Assembly: GCA_051656485.1 (NCBI GenBank) | Contig: JBOGBZ010000203.1 | Coordinates: forward strand, 1 to 31,381 | Origin: JBOFDK01 sp051656485 | GTDB lineage: Bacteria; Bacillota; Clostridia; Lachnospirales; Cellulosilyticaceae | Direction of reading: 5' to 3' | DNA: 31,381 nt | Part shown: positions 17,067-23,791 of the stretch, piece by piece | How the letters are laid out: the number at the start of each line of letters is the position of its first letter | Position numbering within the stretch: the stretch's first letter is position 1 | Made by a program: the position numbers and the translations under genes | Notes under the pieces: generated by a model | The model's database searches: none | The model's input: only the letters and a program-made list of their open reading frames with translations | What the model was told of the DNA's origin: nothing

Positions 17067-17548
17067 GCATACTTCTAGGGTTTCTAATCAGTCTTTTTTT
17101 CCTTGTGAGCCCAGTGGAAGGTGCTACGGTAAAAATAAATGACTTAATAGAAAATGCTAAGGCATATGCCGAAAAAAATGTGGTCATCGAAGGTGAAGTG
17201 ATCGGTGAACCTATCGGGCGTGGAGACTATGTATGGGTCAATATCCATGATGGGAGCAATGCCATCGGTGTTTATATAGAAAGAGAAGCACTCAGTGCGG
17301 TGAAGTACTGGGGAAACTATAAGTATAAAGGCGACCAAGTAAAGGTTACGGGGATTTTCCATCAGGTCTATGAGGAGCAAGGTGGAGAGATGGGCATAGA
17401 AGGAACCACGTTAGAGGTTATACAAGAAGGGTATGTGGCCACTCACATCCTTTCGCCTTGGCGTGTGGTAGCCATCTTCCTCTTGGTACCAACAGCAGGC
17501 GTACTTATAGGCATTAACTACAAAAAAAGAAGGGACACTTTGTCATAG
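17039..17548 (+). CDS. Exported, membrane-anchored OB-fold protein
   Basis: A 169-aa protein starting inside the end of trkH (28-base overlap, GGGGG upstream), so translation is probably coupled. Residues 1-30 are a signal peptide or anchor ending near VEGA. Residues about 33-135 read as an OB-fold: KNVVIEGEVIGEPI, then YVWVNIHDGSNAIGVYI, then KGDQVKVTGIFHQ. A second span (about 143-162) precedes a basic cytoplasmic tail (KKRRDT), which gives an extracytoplasmic OB domain between two membrane segments. Such proteins usually bind small ligands or partners and no enzyme motif is visible. Its link to K+ uptake is only by position. A frame open further upstream lacks a ribosome site. Confidence 0.6.
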   Translation: MEKSNTQSISILLGFLISLFFLVSPVEGATVKINDLIENAKAYAEKNVVIEGEVIGEPIGRGDYVWVNIHDGSNAIGVYIEREALSAVKYWGNYKYKGDQVKVTGIFHQVYEEQGGEMGIEGTTLEVIQEGYVATHILSPWRVVAIFLLVPTAGVLIGINYKKRRDTLS

Positions 17549-17564
17549 AGTGTCCCTTCTTTTT
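17524..17564. terminator. Bidirectional terminator between the trk operon and the MATE gene
   Basis: A perfect 16-bp stem (17524-17539 with 17549-17564) with A and T tracts at the base and a 9-nt loop. It serves the plus-strand OB-fold gene, whose stop lies in the loop, and the convergent MATE gene ending at 17569. Confidence 0.92.
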
Positions 17565-17568
17565 GGGT

Positions 17569-18954
17569 TTATAAAGCTAAGGGTTGTTCTTCAGTAGGCA
17601 TATCTTTACCGAGGTTTCTCATCTCGAGGAAGATGACTACGGCAGATACAGCTACAGCCAAGAAGTCAGCTACAGGACCAGCGATCCATACGCCTTTTAA
17701 GCCAAATATATTTGGAAGGATGAGGAAGGCTGGGATAAGGAAGATAAGCTGTCTTGAAAGACTGATAACCATCGCTTTCTTTGCTTTACCTACAGACTGG
17801 TAGTAGTTAGAAGCCGTCATCTGAATACCAATCAGTGGCATTGAGAGTAGGAAGAGCTTCATACCAGATACAGTAATCTCAGTAAGTTCAGGGTCTTTAT
17901 TAAACATACCAACAGCCATCTGTGGGAAGGTTTGTATAAAGATGAAACTTACGGCAAGTAGCGTTGTAGCGATAATTAAACTATACATATAAGTTTGCTT
18001 CACGCGTTTGAAGTTTTTCGCACCGTAGTTGTAGCCAATAATAGGCTGAGCACCTTGGTTGATACCAAAGATAGGCATAACAAAGATTGTAGAGATGGAA
18101 GAAATAATGGCCATCCCACCGATCGCTAAGTCACCACCATGAGTCATAAGTGCCTTGTTTGCAAGGACAGCTACAACACTACTAGCTAGCTGCATGAAGA
18201 ATGGTGCCATACCAACGATTAAAATCTTCTTGATAATGCGCATATCTGGAATGATACTTTCACGAGAGAGTTTAATGTTTGATTTTTTACTTTTAGTAAA
18301 GTAGAAAAGTACCCAGCATCCAGCTATGAATTGAGAAATAACTGTTGCATAAGCAGCACCTTTAATACCTAAGCCAAGCCCGAAGATGAAGATTGGGTCA
18401 AGGATGATATTGATTGTAGCACCGATAATCATTGTATACATACTGATTCTTGGATTACCATCAGAACGTATCGAGTTATTAAGTGCGAAAGTAAATAAGT
18501 TACAGATTGTTCCCCAGAAGAGTGGACGCATGTAATCTAAAGCATAAGGTAAAGTGTTCTCACTTGCACCAAAAAGTGTAAGGATTTGCTCAGCAAATAA
18601 GTTACCAAGTAGGGCAATGAGGATACTTACAGTGACAATCCCTGTAAAACCATTGCCTAAGAATTTTCGCACTTCGTCTTTCTGACCTTTTCCGAGAGAG
18701 ATAGAGATACTTGCACAGGTACCTATACCGATAAGCATCCCAAAACCTGTGATGATCTGTGTAACAGGCATGGCAATACCTACGCCAGTAATAGCGAGAC
18801 CGCCTATATTGGGAATATTACCAATGTACATACGATCTACGACGTTGTAGAGCATGTTGACTACCATACCGATAATAGCAGGTATGGAGAATTTTATCAG
18901 AAGTCTCATAATACTTTGTGTACCAAGTTCGTTAGGTGTTTGTTGTGTGGACAT
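17569..18954 (-). CDS. MATE-family multidrug/Na+ efflux transporter
   Basis: A 461-aa inner-membrane protein with about 12 spans. Family marks are the N-terminal pair PAIIGMVVNMLYNVVDRMYIG and the repeated pattern NQGAQPIIGYNYGAKNF in the second half, which is typical of the DinF/NorM/MepA superfamily. MATE proteins export cationic drugs or metabolites in exchange for Na+ or H+. RBS AAAGGAAA. The promoter is TTGCAT-17-TATGAT with a palindrome over the -35 (19013-19026), suggesting a repressor, although no regulator gene is adjacent. Convergent with the trk operon; shares its terminator. Confidence 0.92.
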   Translation of the reverse strand: MSTQQTPNELGTQSIMRLLIKFSIPAIIGMVVNMLYNVVDRMYIGNIPNIGGLAITGVGIAMPVTQIITGFGMLIGIGTCASISISLGKGQKDEVRKFLGNGFTGIVTVSILIALLGNLFAEQILTLFGASENTLPYALDYMRPLFWGTICNLFTFALNNSIRSDGNPRISMYTMIIGATINIILDPIFIFGLGLGIKGAAYATVISQFIAGCWVLFYFTKSKKSNIKLSRESIIPDMRIIKKILIVGMAPFFMQLASSVVAVLANKALMTHGGDLAIGGMAIISSISTIFVMPIFGINQGAQPIIGYNYGAKNFKRVKQTYMYSLIIATTLLAVSFIFIQTFPQMAVGMFNKDPELTEITVSGMKLFLLSMPLIGIQMTASNYYQSVGKAKKAMVISLSRQLIFLIPAFLILPNIFGLKGVWIAGPVADFLAVAVSAVVIFLEMRNLGKDMPTEEQPLAL

Positions 18955-18996
18955 CGCAATTTCCTTTCTAGATATTATTTTTTTGACATGTATAAA

Positions 18997-19026
18997 ATCA
19001 TACCACTATTTCGTTGCGTATGCAAC
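18997..19026 (-). promoter_or_regulatory. MATE promoter with palindromic operator
   Basis: On the minus strand the -10 TATGAT (18997-19002) is separated by 17 bp from TTGCAT. The -35 lies inside a 14-base dyad, GTTGC-N4-GCAAC (19013-19026). A dyad over the -35 of a drug exporter is the usual place for a MarR- or TetR-type repressor. Confidence 0.5.
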
Positions 19027-19043
19027 AATGTAATGTAAAAAAT

Positions 19044-19073
19044 ATTTCCAGTCCAAGGAGATGAACTGGAAAT
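19044..19073 (-). terminator. Terminator of the sulfite/nitrite reductase-like gene
   Basis: A perfect 9-bp stem (19044-19052 with 19065-19073), followed on the minus strand by ATTTTTTA. It separates the reductase-like gene from the MATE promoter. Confidence 0.85.
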
Positions 19074-19084
19074 AGATGGACGTA

Positions 19085-19789
19085 TTATTCAGATTGAAGC
19101 ATAGCTTTCTCGACGATTTCGAAGCCTATACGGTCTACCATACCTGCGAAGCGTTCGCCAGGTTCACCATTGTGGAGATAAAACTGAATACCACGCTCGA
19201 TGATATCTAATGATTCATCCACAGAGTAAAGACCTTGAAGTTCTTTGCCGATGATTTTTTCTCGACCGAAGGTACCGCCGATAAAGATGGCGACTTGATT
19301 CATCTTGCGTCCACTGATACCGATACAGCAGAGTTGAGGCTTAGAACAACTATTGAAACAACCAGAGATGCCTAGACGAAGTTTGTTTGGTAGTTTGGTG
19401 TTGTAGTAACCTTTATAGAAGCGTTCATGCATTTTGAAAGCAGCATCCTCAGTATCAAAAAGGCCTACACGACAGACGTTTCCTTTACAGGTATGGACAG
19501 GGCGCACACGTGGTCCCGTACCACCTACATCAAGGCCACCTTCAGCAAGTTCGGCCTTCACTGCTTCGATGTCTTCGTATTTGATCCAAGGGATTTCTAC
19601 ATCGAGGCGTTGTGTGAGTGTATAGTAGCTACGTCCATACTTCTCAGCTACGGCATTTAGTGTAGCAGCATAGCTTGTGGTCATGTGACCAGCGGGGATA
19701 AGGACACGTGCAGCAAAGTGAACCTTATCTTTTAAAGGGAGAAAGCCTTGGCCTTTGACAGCCATGATTTGTTCTTGCGTATAACTCAT
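19085..19789 (-). CDS. Small siroheme/4Fe4S sulfite- or nitrite-reductase-like protein
   Basis: A 234-aa cytoplasmic protein with one ferredoxin-like half domain (residues 1-75, ending YYTLTQRLDVEIPWI) and one siroheme/[4Fe-4S] domain. Cluster ligands are C101-x4-C106 (TCKGNVCRVG) and C144-x3-C148 (GISGCFNSCSKPQ), the second being the classic siroheme-proximal motif. Extra cysteines C154 and C155 follow. Assimilatory reductases are about twice this length, with two repeats, so this belongs to the short stand-alone type found in anaerobes, whose substrate is often unknown. No siroheme-synthesis or electron-donor gene is nearby. The start follows AAAGGATGA; it is divergent from the ABC exporter leader. 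Confidence 0.8.
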   Translation of the reverse strand: MSYTQEQIMAVKGQGFLPLKDKVHFAARVLIPAGHMTTSYAATLNAVAEKYGRSYYTLTQRLDVEIPWIKYEDIEAVKAELAEGGLDVGGTGPRVRPVHTCKGNVCRVGLFDTEDAAFKMHERFYKGYYNTKLPNKLRLGISGCFNSCSKPQLCCIGISGRKMNQVAIFIGGTFGREKIIGKELQGLYSVDESLDIIERGIQFYLHNGEPGERFAGMVDRIGFEIVEKAMLQSE

Positions 19790-19866
19790 GGTCGATCATC
19801 CTTTCTTAGATAAACATTGTATGTCTTTAATGATACACTACATGGAGAAGAATGAGAATATGATTC

Positions 19867-19896
19867 ATGACAAAAGTGTATACTTTTGCATATAAA
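19867..19896 (+). promoter_or_regulatory. Promoter of the ABC exporter leader, with palindrome in the spacer
   Basis: ATGACA (19867-19872), an 18-bp spacer and TATAAA (19891-19896). The stretch 19871-19888 is a dyad, CAAAAGT-N4-ACTTTTG, occupying nearly the whole spacer. A dyad there can bind a repressor, or, given the long spacer, a MerR-type activator. Confidence 0.5.
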
Positions 19897-19937
19897 TATG
19901 ATAATATAAATTTAATTAAAAATATAGGAGGTAAGTC

Positions 19938-19964
19938 ATGACAATGTTATTACTATTTTGCTAA
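19938..19964 (+). CDS. 8-codon leader peptide MTMLLLFC
   Basis: ATG 19938 follows a textbook AGGAGG and the frame stops at TAA 19962-19964 after eight codons, three of them consecutive Leu. A strong ribosome site on so short a frame has no obvious purpose except regulation. The next ATG (19980) is in frame 15 bases after the stop. Confidence 0.6.
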   Translation: MTMLLLFC

Positions 19965-19979
19965 GAAATAAGTTTCAAG

Positions 19980-20123
19980 ATGAACTTATGGAACGAAAAA
20001 GAACACAACAAAACAAGTAGAGGATTCACTTTTACTAGGCTTACGGGGCTTTTTTTAGAGTGCCTAAAAGTTGGTTGTTCTTCATGCAAAGGTAATACGT
20101 ATCATGTATTTATTTTCCTATAA
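19980..20123 (+). CDS. Putative 47-codon regulatory leader frame
   Basis: An in-frame ATG begins 15 bases after the stop of the 8-codon peptide and the frame runs 47 codons (MNLWNEKEHNKTSRG...), ending at TAA 20121-20123. It has no ribosome site of its own, so it would rely on re-initiation. A T7 run lies within it at 20050-20056. Its stop sits on the left arm of the antiterminator, which is the main reason to think it is translated. I recognise no domain; the peptide itself may not matter. Confidence 0.45.
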   Translation: MNLWNEKEHNKTSRGFTFTRLTGLFLECLKVGCSSCKGNTYHVFIFL

Positions 20124-20189
20124 CGAGACAAGACAAAGCACAAAATCCGCCACAGGTAGGAGAGGTGTATTGTTTTGCGTACGGTTATA

Positions 20190-20220
20190 AAGGCTATAGG
20201 AAAATCTATAGTCTTTTTTT
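20190..20220 (+). terminator. Intrinsic terminator inside the ABC exporter leader
   Basis: A 10-bp stem (20190-20199 with 20206-20215, one G-U pair), 6-nt loop and a T tract to 20220, 52 bases before the ABC gene. Its left arm also pairs with 20112-20122. Confidence 0.8.
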
Positions 20221-20253
20221 GCGTGTAAATAGCTTAAATAAGAGGTAAAAGTG

Positions 20254-20268
20254 GCTCCAGAGAGGAGC
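20254..20268 (+). promoter_or_regulatory. Hairpin covering the ribosome site of the first ABC gene
   Basis: GCTCC (20254-20258) pairs with GGAGC (20264-20268), and the GGAG is the ribosome binding site of the ATG at 20273. It could reduce translation until opened, but the stem is only 5 bp. Confidence 0.4.
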
Positions 20269-20272
20269 TTAT

Positions 20273-21913
20273 ATGAGAGCATTATTATTAGAGAAAAAAG
20301 GGGCACTGGTTGTCTATGTATTGGCATGTTTAATTTTTGTGGTATCGGATATGGTACAGATCGGGGTAACATCATGGTTGTTTGACGCACTGGAGTCAGG
20401 AGATACCAAGTATTTTCTGTTTGTAGCAATGATGGTGGTAGGAGGGATGATCCTCAATGGCGGACTGTACTTGGTATCCCGTATGCTAAGACTTGGTTAT
20501 ATGAAGGAAATCTTACTAACCATTCGTATGCGCGCCTTTGAAGCCGTGATGAAAAAAAGCTACAAGCAGTTTGGGCAAGTATCAAGAGAAGTGTACTTAT
20601 CACGTCTGACCAATGATATCAATAGTATCGAATCACGGTTTTTTACAGGGTTGGTACAGATTATTTCTAATGGGGGACTTTTTGTAGTAGGAGTAGTAGC
20701 TATTGCGATACTCGACTTACCGCTGGCGGTTGGTACACTAAGTGTTGCCATTGGTTGCTATTTATTATCAAGTCTTTTCTTGAAGAAGACGGAGAAACTG
20801 CAAGAAGCAGTATCAGAGGAAAATGAGCAGTTCACTTTAGAGGTGGGCAATACCTTTAATGGTCTAGAAATCATTAAACTTTCCAATATGGAGAAAAAAT
20901 TCTCGCTCAAAAATATCTATGCTATGAAACGCCTTGAGCGGAGCAAGTGGCAACTGAATAACTACACAGACCTTCAAAGAAATGGGCTTATCTTCATCGG
21001 CTATGTAGCAATGGTGGGCATCGTCTTTTATCTAGGGATTCAGATACAAGGAGGCATGGGCCTTGGTAAAGCCGTCTTTCTTTATGACATGAGTAGTAGA
21101 CTTTCTTTTTTGATGATGAATACCATGCCACTTTTTAATGTCATCAAGGCGTCTAGTAAGCTTTATGATAAGATTACCCATGAAGAAGAAGTGGTACAGG
21201 ATGCAGAAGCAAAAGGTGCATTTACATTTGAAAAGCAAATTGAAGCTAGAAATCTAAGCTTTGGCTATGAAGGACAGAAGCTTTTAAACCATACATTCTT
21301 TACCATCCAAAAAGGTAAGAAATACTTAATCAAAGGGGTAAGTGGTGCAGGAAAATCCACCGTGATGAAGCTTTTAGGGATGGTCTACGACAACTATGAG
21401 GGCGACTTGGTGGTGGACGGCGTATCCTATAAAGCCATTGATGAGAAGCACTTCAACCAGAAAGTAGCTTTTATCGAGCAAGACGTCTTCTTATTTGAAG
21501 ATACGTTGAAAAACAATATGACCCTCTATAAGGAAGTGGATGAGATGAGACTTGCACAGGCGATTAAGCGAGCTGGTCTTACCGAAGTGGTGGAAGAAAA
21601 AGGCTTAGAGATGATGCTCCTTGAGAATGGTAAGAATCTTTCAGGCGGGCAAAGACAACGACTCGCCATCGCACGTGCCCTTGCAAAAGAAGCGGAGATT
21701 CTCTTTGTGGATGAAGGGACGTCTAGCCTCAATGAGGAGCTAGGTAGACAAATCGAGAAGGATTTACTGGCACTGCCACAGACGGTCATAGCCATTAGCC
21801 ACAGGTATTACAAAGGGGTGAGCGAAGACTATGATTATGTGCTAGAGATTCAAGGGAGAGGGATTAGACAATACGAGGCACAAGCTTATTTTGAGGGGGT
21901 AATGGTATGCTAA
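20273..21913 (+). CDS. Heterodimeric ABC exporter, half-transporter A
   Basis: A 546-aa half transporter: a six-span exporter-type membrane domain (about 1-300) and a nucleotide-binding domain (about 325-546). It shows Walker A GVSGAGKST near 355-363, Q-loop FIEQDVFLFEDT, signature LSGGQRQR, Walker B LFVDEGTSSLN with the catalytic Glu present, and the H-loop in ISHRYY. It pairs with the next gene, which starts inside its end (7-base overlap), to form a multidrug- or peptide-type exporter of the BmrCD/LmrCD kind. The long attenuator-like leader suggests induction by ribosome-targeting compounds. A lantibiotic or sactipeptide export role is also possible, but no precursor or modification gene is seen. 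Confidence 0.88.
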   Translation: MRALLLEKKGALVVYVLACLIFVVSDMVQIGVTSWLFDALESGDTKYFLFVAMMVVGGMILNGGLYLVSRMLRLGYMKEILLTIRMRAFEAVMKKSYKQFGQVSREVYLSRLTNDINSIESRFFTGLVQIISNGGLFVVGVVAIAILDLPLAVGTLSVAIGCYLLSSLFLKKTEKLQEAVSEENEQFTLEVGNTFNGLEIIKLSNMEKKFSLKNIYAMKRLERSKWQLNNYTDLQRNGLIFIGYVAMVGIVFYLGIQIQGGMGLGKAVFLYDMSSRLSFLMMNTMPLFNVIKASSKLYDKITHEEEVVQDAEAKGAFTFEKQIEARNLSFGYEGQKLLNHTFFTIQKGKKYLIKGVSGAGKSTVMKLLGMVYDNYEGDLVVDGVSYKAIDEKHFNQKVAFIEQDVFLFEDTLKNNMTLYKEVDEMRLAQAIKRAGLTEVVEEKGLEMMLLENGKNLSGGQRQRLAIARALAKEAEILFVDEGTSSLNEELGRQIEKDLLALPQTVIAISHRYYKGVSEDYDYVLEIQGRGIRQYEAQAYFEGVMVC

Positions 21914-23535
21914 AAAAACTTCTACACACATGGCCATGGATGGTGGCATCGGTGATACTGACAATGGCATTAGGTTTCTTAGAAAGCTTTATGCTTGTGA
22001 AAATGGTAGGCTTATTTGACCTAGCCTTAAGTGGCAGCATGGTAGGTTATAAGGAAAAAGGGATGCAGATTATCTTACTGGCAATCCTTCTTATACCATT
22101 GGCGATGGTAGTGACAGTGGTAAAAAATAGCTATAAGCAAAAAGCCAATGTAGCCATGAAGACGTATTATATCGAGAAGGTCTATGGCAAAAATATGAAT
22201 GAATTCAACGGGGAGAACAATAGTAAGTATGTCTCTTGCCTTGCCAATGATTTCAATACGTTAGAGACGAAGCTGATTGATGCCTTGTATATGTTTATTG
22301 ATGGTGGGGTGTATTTCCTCTCAGCCATATGGATGATGTATACGGTAGAACCTTTCTTTATCTTTATAGGCCTTGGAGTTATGGTGCTGAATATGACCAT
22401 CAGTGCAGTCACCTCTAAGCCTATCAGAAAGCAGATGAACCTGAGAAGCGATGCTTTTGAAGACTACACAGGCACGATCAAGGAGACACTTGGTGCTTTC
22501 CACATTATTAAAAACAATGATTTATACGACCATGTAGGCAAGCAGTTCTATGATAAGAGTGAGAAGATACAACACAAGGGATACTTGATAGATCGTATGA
22601 TTACCTATGTGGCTTGCTTCCAAAATACAGAAGGGATGCTCACCATTATGGGAGTCATGCTTTTAGCAGGGTATTTGACATTGAAAGGCTATGGAACCAT
22701 AGGTGGGGTATTGATTTTATTTGATGCCATGCATCGTGTGGTAGGGCCTGCTTATATGATGAGTGAAGCGATGCCACAGCTTCTTTCTGTGAAAGACTTG
22801 TGTAAAAAGATTGAGACGACACTTGAAAATGTGGATAAAGTCGAAGAAGCACTCCGTTTAGAGGGGATCGAGGAGCAGATTGTTTTTAAAGATGTAAGCT
22901 TTGGGTATGATGAGGATGTGATTTTAGAAGAGGTGAATATGACCCTTAAAAAAGGTGGTAAATACTTGCTTATAGGCCCTAGTGGTGGTGGGAAATCCAC
23001 TTGTCTGAAGCTCCTTAGAAAGTACTTCAACCCACAGGAAGGTGGCATCTTCGTAGATGGTAAGCCTTTAAAGGATATTAAGAAAGCATCCTACTTCCAG
23101 CATATCGCCAATGTGGAGCAGAAGGTTTTTATCTTTGAAGATACCTTACGTAACAACTTGACCCTTTACAAAGACTATACAGATGAAGCCATCTGGGAAG
23201 CCATAGAGAAAGCAGGCCTTAAGGACTTTGTGGCACAGGATATAGCAGGCTTAGATCGTATGCTCTATGACAATGGAAAGAATATATCAGGTGGCGAGAA
23301 GAGCCGTATCGCCATCGCAAGGGGACTTCTGGAAAAAGCAGATATGCTGCTGATTGATGAAGGCTTTGCAGCTCTTGATAGTGAGCGAGCAAGGGAAATC
23401 GAGAAAAGCCTTCTAGACCTTAGGGATATGACAGTCGTCCATGTAAGCCATGTGCTTTTCAAAGAACATCAGGACTTGTATGATGGGATTTATGTGGTGA
23501 AAGACAAAGGCGTGACGTTACTACCAACGGCATAA
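21907..23535 (+). CDS. Heterodimeric ABC exporter, half-transporter B
   Basis: A 542-aa half transporter with six spans (about 15-300) and an ATPase domain (about 320-542). Walker A is GPSGGGKST, the Q-loop region VEQKVFIFEDT, the signature ISGGEKSR (weaker than the consensus LSGGQ), Walker B LLIDEGFAALD, and the switch His is in VSHVLF. Catalytic residues look present in both subunits, but the altered signature here hints at the asymmetric sites usual in heterodimeric exporters. Its ATG overlaps the upstream stop region, so production is coupled. A long terminator follows. Confidence 0.88.
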   Translation: MLKKLLHTWPWMVASVILTMALGFLESFMLVKMVGLFDLALSGSMVGYKEKGMQIILLAILLIPLAMVVTVVKNSYKQKANVAMKTYYIEKVYGKNMNEFNGENNSKYVSCLANDFNTLETKLIDALYMFIDGGVYFLSAIWMMYTVEPFFIFIGLGVMVLNMTISAVTSKPIRKQMNLRSDAFEDYTGTIKETLGAFHIIKNNDLYDHVGKQFYDKSEKIQHKGYLIDRMITYVACFQNTEGMLTIMGVMLLAGYLTLKGYGTIGGVLILFDAMHRVVGPAYMMSEAMPQLLSVKDLCKKIETTLENVDKVEEALRLEGIEEQIVFKDVSFGYDEDVILEEVNMTLKKGGKYLLIGPSGGGKSTCLKLLRKYFNPQEGGIFVDGKPLKDIKKASYFQHIANVEQKVFIFEDTLRNNLTLYKDYTDEAIWEAIEKAGLKDFVAQDIAGLDRMLYDNGKNISGGEKSRIAIARGLLEKADMLLIDEGFAALDSERAREIEKSLLDLRDMTVVHVSHVLFKEHQDLYDGIYVVKDKGVTLLPTA

Positions 23536-23540
23536 AAGAC

Positions 23541-23588
23541 GAAAAAGCAATCACATGCCATTGGAGGATGGCTAGTGATTGCTTTTTC
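23541..23588 (+). terminator. Terminator of the ABC exporter operon
   Basis: A 14-bp outer stem (23541-23554 with 23575-23588) with an inner GCCAT/ATGGC stem. Both ends are A/T tracts. Confidence 0.88.
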
Positions 23589-23662
23589 TATCTATATGGG
23601 GAGAAGAAAAACTTGATAGGTTTATAATAGAGGCTGAATGTAAAATAGAGATAAGATATAAA

Positions 23663-23694
23663 TTAAAAATAGGTTAAAAATAAGTTAAAAAACC
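23663..23694 (+). repeat. Three 11-bp tandem repeats upstream of the DUF445 gene
   Basis: TTAAAAATAGG, TTAAAAATAAG and TTAAAAAACC start at 23663, 23674 and 23685, exactly one helical turn apart. They may be a regulator's binding array or a curved UP-like element. The rest of 23589-23791 shows only a weak CATAAT (23746-23751) and a good AGGAGG before the next ATG. Confidence 0.5.
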
Positions 23695-23791
23695 ACTTAA
23701 GGAGGCTGCCAATACTTAGGGGTGGAGATAAGACGAAAAATATGGCATAATACTCAGTAGACATAGAAAGTATACATAGGAGGAAACAATC

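Larger units (their letters stand above)
19927..20220 (+). promoter_or_regulatory. Attenuator-type leader of the ABC exporter
   Basis: The leader holds a strong AGGAGG (19927-19932), an 8-codon reading frame (19938-19964), a hairpin (19968-19974 with 19983-19989), and a second, in-frame reading frame (19980-20123). It ends in a terminator (20190-20220). Segment 20112-20122, over the stop of the second frame, is exactly complementary for 11 bases to 20195-20205. That pairing would consume the left arm of the terminator, so the two folds exclude each other: a ribosome at the stop would favour termination, a stalled one would favour read-through. The layout parallels bmrB upstream of bmrCD in Bacillus subtilis. 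Everything here is read from sequence; the mechanism is inferred. Confidence 0.7.

Noticed and set aside
20041..20056. T7 run at 20050-20056 as a first leader terminator
   Set aside because: No convincing GC-rich stem ends directly before it; the best pairing puts the T run inside the loop.
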